64,000 nt of DNA from assembly GCF_018687715.1 (NCBI RefSeq), contig NC_056766.1:26640433-26704432 (forward strand), read 5' to 3'. Source of the stretch: Carya illinoinensis (lineage: Eukaryota > Streptophyta > Magnoliopsida > Fagales > Juglandaceae). The notes beneath the pieces are model-generated. The model was not told where the DNA came from. It searched no databases and worked only from the letters and a program-made list of their open reading frames with translations. Both the position numbers and the translations under genes were made by a program. How positions within the stretch are numbered: the stretch's first letter is position 1; every line of letters starts with the position of its first letter. Positions 36,074 to 46,118 of this stretch are shown here, one piece after another.

Positions 36074-36315
36074 TTACAGAATAGTTTACGGGATGCTCTG
36101 CTCCTTTCCTTTTTGGTGTTCCTTGATCTGCTGCCCCTGTTATGCTTATTTCTTTCCTTTATAATTTCTTCTCTAGTTTGTTCTTTATTCTTTCCTTGTA
36201 CATAATATATTCCTTGTACAGAATATACTGTCATCAATCTGTAAGTGTATATATAAGTCAATATATGTTCTGGTCTGGGTATCAGAACCGATTACCACTT
36301 TATACAATTCTTTCA
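36013..36315 (+). repeat. Copia 3' LTR
   Basis: 303 bases, same ends as the 5' LTR. The differences by eye are an A/G near base 50, a G/T in the first TACAGAATATA copy and an A/T six to eight bases before the end. The sequence just before it, TTGCCGGGGCA, is a weak polypurine tract. Confidence 0.95.
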
Positions 36316-36456
36316 TCGGGGACCAGCTTGGGGGAAAGGAATATGTCGATGGAGCAGTTGGCAAATTATCTTTTTGGTTTCGAAGGCGTGAAAAAGTCAG
36401 CGTTGATTGACCTAACCAATTGGGATGATGTTTCGCTTACAGAAGAACAGGTTCAG

Positions 36457-36496
36457 TACGCCAGCGTAGACGCCTTTACGCCAGCGTAGACGCCTT
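36457..36496 (+). repeat. 20-base exact tandem duplication in the exonuclease gene
   Basis: 36457-36476 and 36477-36496 are identical 20-mers (TACGCCAGCG...CGCCTT). The repeat falls in the Exo III motif codons and shifts the frame, producing a TAG at 36487-36489. Without it the frame would end at TGA 36537-36539. It is independent of the copia insertion, about 140 bases away. Confidence 0.95.
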
Positions 36497-36539
36497 TCTC
36501 TCTTTCCGCATCGGAATGCATTTCGGAGTGTGGGCCTGA

Positions 36540-36978
36540 AATCGGCATTGACCGAGAAGTTATCCGAGTCCACAAATTAATGGAGAAAGCTTTCTCTTTC
36601 TTTCCATCCTTGGGTGCATGGCCAGGGACTCATAAATGGTGGAAATGCTTTTCTTTAATTTCATTCTTTCTTTTTCTTGGGTCATAAATGTGGAAAGGCC
36701 TTTCTTTTGTTGGGGATGAACGTACGGTGATCATATTATTCTCTTTTTGGATGGGTTTTTAGTGCGTTTCCTAGTACGGGTTTTGCAGATGATTTTTGGG
36801 GTATGATTCAACTTCAATTGATTAGCTATAGGGACTTTTGGCCCCCAAAGGAATAACTGGTGCGGCCAATGATCATCTGCGAAAAACATTCTTCGAGTAA
36901 AAAGAAAAAAAAGGAAAAGCTAGCATGGCACACACAAGGCTGGAGAAGCTGCATGCAGGATAATTGAACAAACAAAAT
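36540..36978. other. 3' flank of the exonuclease-like gene
   Basis: Non-coding, presumably the former 3' untranslated and downstream region, ending at the LINE target site. Nothing else recognised. Confidence 0.5.
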
Positions 36979-37022
36979 GAAATATACAGTTTTTTTTTTT
37001 TTGAAAGGAAGATATTCATTCA

Positions 37023-40000
37023 TTAGAGCAAATGCTGAATACAAGGAGGGTAGTCCTCAATAAGAGTACATTCTTTTGAGCAAGACAGGCCAAACTTAGC
37101 CAAGTGATGAGCTAACACATTGACTTCCCTAGGGATAAAATGGATTGACCAGCAGCTAGTCCTGGAGAGCATGAGCTTGACATCTCGGATGACAACTCCA
37201 CTGGAGCTCCAACTGTCTTCACTATGTTAGACTGCTTGAACCACTGCAAGGGAATCTCCTTCAAGGATGAAGTCAGTCAGTCCCAGTTCAACACAAAAGG
37301 AGGTAGCTCTCCGGGCAGCTACTGCCTCACCCAAGAGTGGATCAGGGTCCAGATCCATGGAGGAGCAAAGGGTCGCCACAAACAAGCCCTCTGAGTCCCT
37401 AACAGCCACTCCAATACCCAGCTTTGAGTTAACTCTATCAATGGCTACATCCCAATTGACCTTGAACACATTTGGTGGGGGTGCAATCCACTTGCTGCTG
37501 AGGCGACTGGAGGTCTTTGGCTGTTTAGGTTCAGCCTCCAACCATGACCTTATAGAGTACATCTGGTGATCAACCTACTTAGAGACCTGGGAAGGGGAAT
37601 GGAACTGCTGTTCAAATAGCCAAGCATTTCTTCTATGCCAGATTGCTTTTGCTGTAGCAGCCACTTCACTGATCTCCAATGGAAGAAACTGGGCTAGGAT
37701 AGGCCCTAGTATTTCCTTGACTGGACCTGCATGAATGCTCAGTTTTTGAATTCTTTTAGACCTCATCGACCACACATCTTGAGCTGCACTACAAGACCAT
37801 ATAGCATGGGAGATTGACTCAGGTTCTAGGGAACATATTGGGCAGAGGGGGGACTCAATCATTTTCCTTGTAAACAAGTTGAGGTTTGTGGCAAGGGACT
37901 CGGTTGCTGCTCTCCAGAGAAAAGATTTTGTAGCTTGAGATGCCTTGATTCCCCACAACCTGTTCCAAAAGCTTGAAGATGAGGTTTGGTCTGAGGATTG
38001 TCCCATTCTATTCTCTCTGATTGAGCCCTGTAGGTGATAGGCACTCCTCACAGTAAATTTACCATTGGCTGAGCATCTCCAGGTCAACAAATCACTACTT
38101 CTGCAAGGACTGATGGGGATTTTGCTAATGAGAGCTGCCTCAGGCTTCGAGAAGATTGCATTAACAAGAGGAAGATCCCACTGCATAGAGTCGGGGCTAA
38201 TGAGTTCAGAGACCACAGCTTCTGCTCCCAGGATATTGACTGGTGACTGCACCTGAAAGGACGAGGGATATGGAATCCATTTGTCCTTCCAAACTTTAAT
38301 CTTGCTACCATTTCCAACTTTCCAAAAAAGACCTTCTTCAAGAACTGGTCTAACAGAAATGAAGCTTTTCCATAAATAGGAGTCACTGGGTCTACACTTT
38401 GCTGATAGGAAGTCTGAGTTAGGAAAATATTTAGCTTTGAGGACCTGAGCAGCAAAGGATAAGGGACTTTGGATCACCCTCCACCCCTGTTTAGCTAGCA
38501 GTGCTAAGTTGAAGAATTCAAAATCCCTGAATCCCAGACCTCCACTTTGTTTGGATTTCCCCAGTATTTGCCAATTCAGCCAATGAGTTTTGGATCTATT
38601 ACCCTTTCTGCCCCACCAGAAGGATTGTAAAAGTTGGTTAACCTTCATAAGGATGGTTTTTGGGAGTTTGAAAATACCCATACTGTAAGTAGGGATGGAC
38701 TGCAGGACTGCTTTTAATAAGGTTTCTTTCCCAGCCTGAGACAGTACATTGATTTTCCAATTGGCCATTTTTGCTTTGATTCTGTCCAGTACTGAGTTGA
38801 AAGCTTTGACTTTACTTCTTCCCACATAAGATGGCAGGCCCAGGTATTTCTCAAAGGTGCCTGAAGCTTTAATCCCTGCAAGCTGCAAGATGGCACATTG
38901 GGTTTCAACCTTGGTGTTACTGCTGAAGAGGATAGATGATTTGTCAAGGTTAAGTCTCTGTCCCGATGCTTGTTCATAGTTGCTTAGAACTTGTTGCACT
39001 TTACTCCATTCTATTGGATTGGATTTGCAGAAGACTAAGCTGTCATCTGCAAAAAAGATGTGGTTTACATGGATAGCCCCTCGAGCAGCTGGGATCCCTG
39101 ATATTAGACCCTGCATTTCAGCTTGGTTGAGGCTATGACTAAGGAATTCAGAGCAAATATTGAACAAGTAGGGGGATAGGGGATCCCCCTGTCTGATTCC
39201 TCTAGATGGGGAGAAGAAAGTTTGGGGAACACCATTGACTAGAAGGGAATAACTAACAGTGGTAACACACTGCATTACCAAATCCACCCATATGCTATCA
39301 AACCCCATTTTAAGCATCACTTTATGCAGAAACTCCCACTCAACTTGATCATAGGCTTTGCTCATATCAAGCTTTAAAGCCATGTAGCCATTATGCTTTC
39401 CTTTCAATCTGTTTTGCATAGAATGCAATAGCTCATAGGCAACAATCACATTGTCTGAAATCAGCCTGCCAGGGACAAATGCACTCTGAGTGGGGGAGAT
39501 GAGCTTAGGTAGTATGAGCTTGAGTCGATTGGCTATCACTTTAGATATGATTTTATAGAAGACGTTGCAGAGACTAATTGGTCTGAAATCTGTTACCAAC
39601 TGAGGACACTTCTTCTTTGGAATCAGAGAAATGAAAGTCTGGTTGATCTCATTAAAACCCTTTCTGGTGTTGAGTGCTTCAAGAACTGCCGCTGTTACTT
39701 CCTTTCCAATGCTGGTCCAATGTTGGTGATAAAAAACTGCTGGGAAGCCATCTGGGCCAGGTGATTCGAGGGGATTCATGCCTTTGATAGCTACTTCCAC
39801 TTCCTGAGCAGAATAAGGCCTAGACAGGGACCAATTCATCTCAAATGTGACTGAGGGTGGCAGAGAGAAGAGAGCAGCCTCTATACCTTTCGGGTTAGAT
39901 GATGAGAATAGATTATGGTAGAAGTCCTTGAAGGTCTTGGCTATCTCCTCTATGCTAGAGGCTAGAGTTCCATCCTCACTTTTAACTTGCTTGACAGTAT

Positions 40001-41123
40001 TCACTTTTTTCCTTTGAGAGGCACTCTTGTGAAAGAAATTGGTATTCCTGTCTCCCTCCTAAAGCCACCTCTGCTTGGCTCTTTGTCTCCATTTCAGGTC
40101 TTCTTCTTCCAGGTAACCATCCACTTCTTTCTGTAGTGAGCTAATTTGACTATTTAGCTGACTAGTATTAGCTGATTGTAGGGCTTTTATCTTTTCAATC
40201 TGTTGTTTGAGCAGCTTTCTTTGGTTTCTGTAAGCTTCTTTGCTCCATACCCTCAGTTTGTCCCTACAAGTTTTTAGGCCTTCTCGAGTGGACTCTAGCT
40301 TAGACCTTCGGGAATAACATAGCTTCCATGCAGCTTTTATGATTTCAGTACAACCCTCTCTTGTCCCCCAAGCAGCCTCGTATCTACAAAGCTTCTGTTT
40401 GGGGCCTAACAAGTGAGCTGGGTTCAAGCTTTGGATAAACAAAGGATTATGGTCCGAGCAAAGTCCTGGTAGGACATAAACCTGGTTTACTTCAAAGAGG
40501 TTTAGCCAAGCATCATTAACCAAGGCCCTGTCTAGTCGACACTTAGTGAAATCAGATCCTGCCCTTTTAGTGCACCAGGTGAACTTTGATCCTATGAAAC
40601 CAATATCTATAAGTCCAGTATCCACCAACGCCAGTCTAAATTCTTCCATCTGCTTAAAAGGACGTATTGTAGCTCCAAATTGTTCATCCTGAAGCAGGAT
40701 TTCATTAAAGTCACCCATACAAAGCCATGGGTAATGAATCTTGGACTGAATAAGTCTAAGCAGGTCCCAGCTACCATTTCTTTTAGAGGTCACTGGCTGT
40801 CCATAGAAGCCTGTTAGAGTGCACTTTTTGTTACAGTTATCCAAGGTTATGGTAATTAAGATATGGTGAGTAGAGTAAGTATCCAACACAGCATCAATTC
40901 CATCCTTCCACATAAAGGCCAAACCTCCACTTCTTCCAGTACTGTCCACTGAGAAACAATGATCAAAATGCAGCTTATCCCGCGTATACTCAATCCTTCT
41001 CCCTCCACACTTGGTTTCACATAGGAATACTACTTCCGGGCTCTTTTCCTTCACCATTAGATGAAGTTCACGAACTGTCCGAGGGTTCCCAAGCCCTCGG
41101 CAGTTCTAGGCTAAGTGTTTCAT
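37023..41123 (-). pseudogene. LINE ORF2: endonuclease, reverse transcriptase, zf-RVT, RNase H (four stops)
   Basis: From ATG 41123 to TAA 37025-37023 the frame holds 1,366 codons before the final stop, without frameshift. Stops interrupt it at 41108-41106 (TAG, codon 6, where the family has Trp of the WNCRG motif), 40061-40059 (TAG), 37577-37575 (TAG) and 37229-37227 (TAA). Endonuclease: FLCETKCGG, GDFNEILLQDEQF, FTWCTKR and CSDHNPLF with the catalytic SDH. RT: NPLESPGPDGFPAVFYHQHW, DFRPISLCNVFYKIISKVIA, LDMSKAYDQVEW, and FFADDSLVFC (39053-39042 codes FADD, about residue 691). zf-RVT: FWNRLWGIKASQATKSFLWR. RNase H from about 37500 to 37050, ending near HHLAKFGLS. It would nick DNA and prime reverse transcription of the LINE RNA. 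Confidence 0.93.
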
Positions 41124-42505
41124 GGGGACTGGCAGGGCTGGGCACCAGCCACTGCCAACTTAGCTTGCTTGGTTCTTCTTCTAGTCATGATAGGCTCTAT
41201 ATGTTCTTCACTAGGCCTTTTCTTTTGTTTTGAGACATAAAGATCACTCATAAAAGAGTCTGTTGGGCCAGAGATATGAGGGCCCAGACCTCTTGCCCTC
41301 CTCTTCCAAGTTGGCCCTTTAGAAGTACCAGTAATGGGTTGTTTCAATGGGGAGTTGTGGGAAGGGGAACTAACCTGGACCGTGTCTCGGTGAGGACTAG
41401 AGTTTCTGCTATCAGTAGGGGCCATAGAAGGACTAAGGTTGGACAGGATCCCTTTAGAGATCAGAGGATCCGTTGATAGTACATGAGTCAGAAAGGGGAT
41501 CTCAAGGCTATCAGAAATTACCTGAAGAGCCTGTCCATTGTGATCCTTAGAGCTGCTCATTTTTCCTTTTCCGAGTAATGGTCCCCTCAGCTGGTAGTTG
41601 TCAGAACTTCCAAGGTCAGCCTGCTCATAATCTACATTGTTGGTCCTAGAGGTATTCTGTCCCATCCCACCTTCTTTGACCCTACTGTCCCCAGGTTTGT
41701 TTTGGCGCCAACTACTTGAATTTTCGAAAACACCCTCCTTCTTACTGAATGTTGGGAAGCTTCTCAGCTGTGTGTTAGCTCTAAGCCAAGGGCCGTATTG
41801 AGATACTGTTTCTTCACGAGGCTTGCTTCTCAAAGGTGATGCTGGGCAGGAGGATCCCGAGTGTTTGATGGCACCACAATGGAAACAGAACATGGGGAGT
41901 CTTTCGTATTTGAAGGGTATCCAAAAGCATTTCTCTCCCATAGTGATAAACCTACCACGGGTGAGAGGTTTCAGTATATTAACCAGTACTTTAACCCTGA
42001 GGAAACTGCCCCAGGCCATTCCATTGGCATCTACATCCACCGATAGCACAGTGCCTGCAGCAGCACCTAGCTTTTCTCCCATGGTTTTGTTCATGCCAGC
42101 AAAAGGCAAGTCATGCAGTTGCAACCAGAAAGGTTCTTCATTGAAAGCTATGTCCTTAGGAGCCAAGCAGCCTTCACAGTTAAAGAGATAGACCAAGGAT
42201 CTGTCAAAAGACCAGGGCCTAGCCGCCATTACTCTTTCTTTGTCCTTAGAGTTTTGAAACTCAATTAAAAACCTGTTGGAACCAAGATTCTTAAAGGAAG
42301 TCTGACCCTCCACTTTCCAAGCCTTGATCATAGTAGCCTGAAAAGCTCCCTTGTTGACTTCTTTTTCTACGACAACGTGGGCAGCCAAGCATTTCTTGCT
42401 TTTTTCAAAGGAAACTTGAACTTCCTTTGATGGTATGGATATTTCTTGTTTCTCCTCCTCCGTGAGGCATAGGCCCTCGTAAAGACTAGACAACTCGTCC
42501 GCCAT
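41120..42505 (-). CDS. LINE ORF1, DUF4283 and CCHC zinc-knuckle protein (461 aa)
   Basis: Open from ATG 42505 to TGA 41122-41120. DUF4283 spans about residues 45-200 (AFQATMIKAWKVEGQ, NRFLIEFQNSKDKERVMAAR, EPFWLQLHDLPFAGMN). The knuckle CFHCGAIKHSGSSC at about residues 207-220 has perfect C-X2-C-X4-H-X4-C spacing. The C-terminal half is Ser/Pro-rich and ends in basic residues (MTRRRTKQAK). By analogy with L1 ORF1 it should bind element RNA; this is inferred. The last codons overlap ORF2 as ATGA (41123-41120). No internal stop; this is the best preserved LINE reading frame in the window. Confidence 0.9.
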   Translation of the reverse strand: MADELSSLYEGLCLTEEEKQEISIPSKEVQVSFEKSKKCLAAHVVVEKEVNKGAFQATMIKAWKVEGQTSFKNLGSNRFLIEFQNSKDKERVMAARPWSFDRSLVYLFNCEGCLAPKDIAFNEEPFWLQLHDLPFAGMNKTMGEKLGAAAGTVLSVDVDANGMAWGSFLRVKVLVNILKPLTRGRFITMGEKCFWIPFKYERLPMFCFHCGAIKHSGSSCPASPLRSKPREETVSQYGPWLRANTQLRSFPTFSKKEGVFENSSSWRQNKPGDSRVKEGGMGQNTSRTNNVDYEQADLGSSDNYQLRGPLLGKGKMSSSKDHNGQALQVISDSLEIPFLTHVLSTDPLISKGILSNLSPSMAPTDSRNSSPHRDTVQVSSPSHNSPLKQPITGTSKGPTWKRRARGLGPHISGPTDSFMSDLYVSKQKKRPSEEHIEPIMTRRRTKQAKLAVAGAQPCQSP

Positions 42506-42666
42506 ACACGATACTAAGAGAACTAACAGTCAGAAAGAAAGAAACTGTACTAACCTCTTCAACCTAAGTTCAAGAGGGAGACCTCTACGTTCTACGGAAC
42601 AGTAGAGAGAAAAACCCCACCTTTCGCAAGAGGGGAGCAACGTACCTAAACCCCCGAAATATACAG

Positions 42667-43080
42667 TTTTGAACTATGTAAATCTCTCATAGTCATTTTG
42701 AAAAATGTAAGAAAAATCAAAGGCCCAGATGAAAAAACTAAAATTTTCTTAATAAATCTCTTTTTCTTTTAAAAAGATTATACATCTTAAAATTGTATTT
42801 AACATTACTCAGTTTAATAAGCTAGCTAGCCAGAACAGGCAGTATACGCCAAGTTCAGTTGCAATCCAAAAGTGATTAATGGTATCATCAACCATTACAA
42901 ACATCACTTGAGGAAAAAAACAGTATAACATTTCTTAACAGCCATGTGTAATGATCATCCATTACTTAAATTATTGATAACTAATAAATGTCACTGTATG
43001 CTTCGTAGGAACAAATTAAATTGGAAATATTAAATTAAACAAATTAAATGTCAGTACTACAGTAGAAATGACCTAACAAA
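42667..43080. other. Unassigned AT-rich interval
   Basis: Old target DNA right of the LINE. No gene or repeat recognised. Confidence 0.5.
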
Positions 43081-44215
43081 CATTAATATTTCCATTGCTA
43101 ACAATGCATCATTTGCAACCATCAAAAATATTTCGTTGCAATTAGTTGTATTTGCAATGGCAAATTCTCGTTGATATTAACCACAAATAGTTAAAATATT
43201 ATTTGCAACAATAATTTTAACAATTGCAACAAAGATGGCTATTGCAAATAAAAATACATATTTCCAACAAATAAAATTCGTGGGAAATGGTGATACATAC
43301 ATATATATATATATATATCAAATAAGTGTGTAGTATTTGCAATGGTTCTCTTCATTTAGTTGCAAAGCTTTCCCTATGCATTTGCAACAAAAACTTAATT
43401 TAATTGTAAATAACAACTTTTGTTGGTGTAATATTTGCAACCTCACAATTTCACAAATAACAAGTTTTCCCAACGAAAACTTAAATCTTTGCAAATAAGT
43501 GTGCAGTATTTGCAATTGTTCTCTTCATTTCGTTACAAATAAAAAGTTTTCCCAACAAAAACTTAAATCATTGCAAAATAAGTGTGTAGGATTTGCAATA
43601 GTTCTCTTTATTTCGTTGCAAATAACAAGTATTGATCCCTATGTCTTTGCAATGAAAACTCATTTCTCTGCAAAAAAACAAGTTTTTCGTGTAGTGTTGC
43701 AATGATTCTCTTCATTTTGTGCAAATATCAAGTTTTCCCTATGTATTTGCAATGAAAACTTCATTTCATTGCAAATAATAAGTTTTTCCAATGAAAACTT
43801 AAATCCTTGCAAATAAGTGGTAATCCCGTTCAAATTGGGCTGGGTATGGGATTTCGTTCAAACCGGGCTTGGTTGGGACTCTTATATATATATATATAAA
43901 CACATATATCATTCCAAAACTTATATGGTATATATGGGTTAAAATTTGTTGCAAACAACAAGCTTTCCCAATGAAAACTTAAATCTTTGCAAATAAGTTT
44001 CTAATTTTTTTAATAATGGGTATTTGCAACAATTTTGTCCATCCTTAGAAAAGTAACTTATTTATAAATGGTCAAAACTCATTGCATATAACAAGTTTTC
44101 TCAGTAAAAATTAAATCCTTACAAATAAGTGTGTATAGTATTTCCAACAGTTCTCTTCATTTCATTGCAAATAACAACTTTTTCTAAAGAAAATTTAAAT
44201 CCTTGCAAATGAGGA
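43080..44215. repeat. TGCAA-rich degenerate tandem repeats
   Basis: Variants of ATTTGCAATGGTTCTCTTCA, then TTCGTTGCAAATAACAAG, TTTTCCCAACGAAAACTTAA and TCTTTGCAAATAAGTG recur roughly every 80-120 bases (near 43330, 43500, 43580, 43700 and 44130). TTTTTCGTGTAGTG (43683-43696) looks like a reversed CACTA-type terminus (CACTACACGAAAAA). Such repeats are common in subterminal parts of CACTA transposons. I could not find a matching opposite end, so the class is only suggested. Confidence 0.6.
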
Positions 44216-44258
44216 ATATTCTCGTACAGATTGGGCTAGGTACAATAATCTGTTTGGT

Positions 44259-44272
44259 GCACTCTGGAGTGC
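44259..44272. repeat. Small perfect palindrome
   Basis: GCACTCTGGAGTGC: 6-base arms around a 2-base centre. No evidence of function. Confidence 0.6.
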
Positions 44273-44277
44273 ACACC

Positions 44278-44337
44278 CCTTGTCATGAAGGCCCAAGGCC
44301 CCACATACCTTGTCATGAAGGCCCAAGGCCCCACATA
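44278..44337. repeat. 30-base exact tandem duplication
   Basis: Units 44278-44307 and 44308-44337 are identical (CCTTGTCATGAAGG...CCACATA). Probably replication slippage, recent because there are no differences. Confidence 0.95.
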
Positions 44338-44555
44338 CCCAAGCCTAGCCCTCACTTACCCAAGATTCAAACATTCATTTTGGGACAAAGCCCTAACACC
44401 CCATGTTGTTTATTTCCTTCCTTCATCTAGCCTACTTAGTCCCAAATGCCTCTCTCACTCTGGTTCTTCTCTTTGCTCTCTCCCTTTGAGCCACTGCACC
44501 CAAACCTCACCATGCCATTGCATGCCACCGAATGATATGTCTCCCTCTCAATCTC
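44338..44555. other. Target DNA left of the outer solo LTR
   Basis: C/T-rich sequence that continues at 62166 in the same style (CT-rich, TCTCTC). It may be part of a gene leader split by the LTR. No coding frame recognised. Confidence 0.4.
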
Positions 44556-46118
44556 TATAACACCCCTTCTCGTTGTTCAAGAATGTTACAAACATTTATA
44601 GCATAATGCCCGGTAAAGAGTTTTGAAGTCATGAAAATTCCACATTTTTTGAATTTTTCAACCAATTTAACATAACAGTCTTTGATAATGTAAAGTTGAA
44701 AACATAATGAAAAGGCATAAACTAGTTCTATGTGAAAGTGACACTACTTAAATCTCTAAATCATACACTAAGTCTTTGGAAATTTATTCTACTCCTGGCA
44801 CTCTTGCTCTGTATCCATGAAATTATCATCTGTGACATTAAAATATAAAAATAGAGAACACAAACAAATGAGTCGAAAACTCAGTAATAACACATCATAT
44901 TGTAAACATAACTTAATTTAACATTAGGCTTAGTTTTGAAAGGTTATATATATCGTCACACATTCACATAACATATATATCATCCATTAGTAACATAAAT
45001 GGAATCATACATAATCATGGCAATACATGTAACGTGGATGCATGAATGACTGACACCATGCATTTCCTATCATTCATATGTATCATATTCATCTTGTCTT
45101 TCACTTATATAGTGGCCATCATAACATGTGTGCATTGGTCCAATTGTTGTTGACTATACATAACATATCATAGCATAGGGTAAATCACGCTTGGGTCCAT
45201 TGCACCGTATCACTTATTATAACATATAGTGACACATGCTTGGGTCCATGTTGTCACTTAACATATGGTGAACCACACATGATTTCGTGGCACTGTCTAA
45301 CATACTATAACATGTAGTGAAACATACTTGGGTCCATGTTATCACCTATCATATGGTGAACCATGCTTGAGTCTGTGACACCACATAACATATCATAACT
45401 TGGTCTGTGTCACTATCTAACATCTTATCTTTCATGTGGTGGACTACGCTTGAGTCCATGGCTTGCACATCCACCTATAACTAAGGCCAATCTTAAAGCT
45501 TACTTGTCATTCATGTGTTTTGTTAACAACTTTCATAATGTATGTGAACCTATTTGACCTCATGAAATTACATGGCGTGACATGCTCTTGTGCATGACAT
45601 AACATTGAACATGGCATATCAATATGAGTCTTACAAAACATAACATAACACAGGCATGGCATAATATGATTTAAATATTACATGAACATTACATGGCTTA
45701 CATGTGATTTTCATAACATATCATCCATATAACAACAATCCATATCATCATATAGCATACATCATGTACAAGCATATCATCATTATTCATAGAGGTTCAT
45801 GAAATGGGGCCAACCTTGAATTCGCTCATGGCGTTGTGTAGGTAAACATCACATTTTTCCTGCAAAACTAAACTTTTACAGCACATATAAAGGTATGATC
45901 ATACTACTTACCTCTTAGCATTGCTTCTTGGTTCCTGCTTTGTAGCTCGTTACCTATATGTGGCACTAGACGTTACTAACCATCTAGAAAACATATCATA
46001 GTATTCTACCCACTTGAACACATATCATGAACTTTTATTCTAACAAATACTAGATGATATATTGAATTCAACAAATACCAATATCTAATACATTAAATAT
46101 AATTTAGTAGGGAATACA

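Larger units (their letters stand above)
31259..36315 (+). mobile_element. Ty1/copia LTR retrotransposon, full length, 5,057 bases (Ale/Retrofit-like)
   Basis: Two 303-base LTRs, a perfect initiator-Met primer site right after the first LTR, gag-pol in copia order (gag, protease, integrase, RT, RNase H) and a perfect TCGGG target duplication (31254-31258, 36316-36320). The LTRs differ at 3 of 303 positions by eye, so the insertion is recent. The small size, short LTRs and RNase H sequence suggest the Ale/Retrofit group; this is an inference. It is disabled by one frameshift, one nonsense codon and a lost protease catalytic Asp. The integrase core, RT and RNase H look intact, so it could still serve as template for other copies' enzymes. 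Confidence 0.95.
30816..36539 (+). pseudogene. Werner-like 3'-5' exonuclease domain gene, split by a copia insertion
   Basis: Single-exon host gene in two pieces, 30816-31258 and 36321-36539. Leaving out the copia element, one TSD copy and a 20-base duplication leaves 642 bases, exactly 214 codons including the stop, a normal size for the small plant paralogues of Werner-syndrome-like exonuclease (DEDDy superfamily, RNase H fold). Family features seen: YRVHFYERHLIHVTLTSNP, CVGTRCLIFQLQQA, NNTFVGFF, NFVDIRDL, MEQLANYLFGFEGVKKS and the Exo III region YASVDAF. The Exo I site, usually with DxE, reads GLGVQWSP: Asp is now Gly and Glu is Gln. The Exo II Asp is also not visible. Active paralogues degrade DNA or RNA from the 3' end; this copy probably could not even before the insertion. 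As it stands the frame runs 20 codons into the LTR, giving a 167-residue product. Confidence 0.8.
36990..42655 (-). mobile_element. Nearly complete L1-like LINE, minus strand, 5.67 kb
   Basis: Flanked by GAAATATACAG on both sides (36979-36989 and 42656-42666), extending through four Ts as a 15-base duplication if the tail is counted. The poly(A) tail is the T run at 36990-37002. A 150-base 5' leader (42655-42506) precedes ORF1 (42505-41120) and ORF2 (41123-37023). ORF1 is open throughout and ORF2 has only four in-frame stops and no frameshift, so this is a relatively young full-length copy. Confidence 0.95.

Noticed and set aside
37267..37569. Plus-strand frame inside the LINE
   Set aside because: Antisense shadow of ORF2 RNase H.
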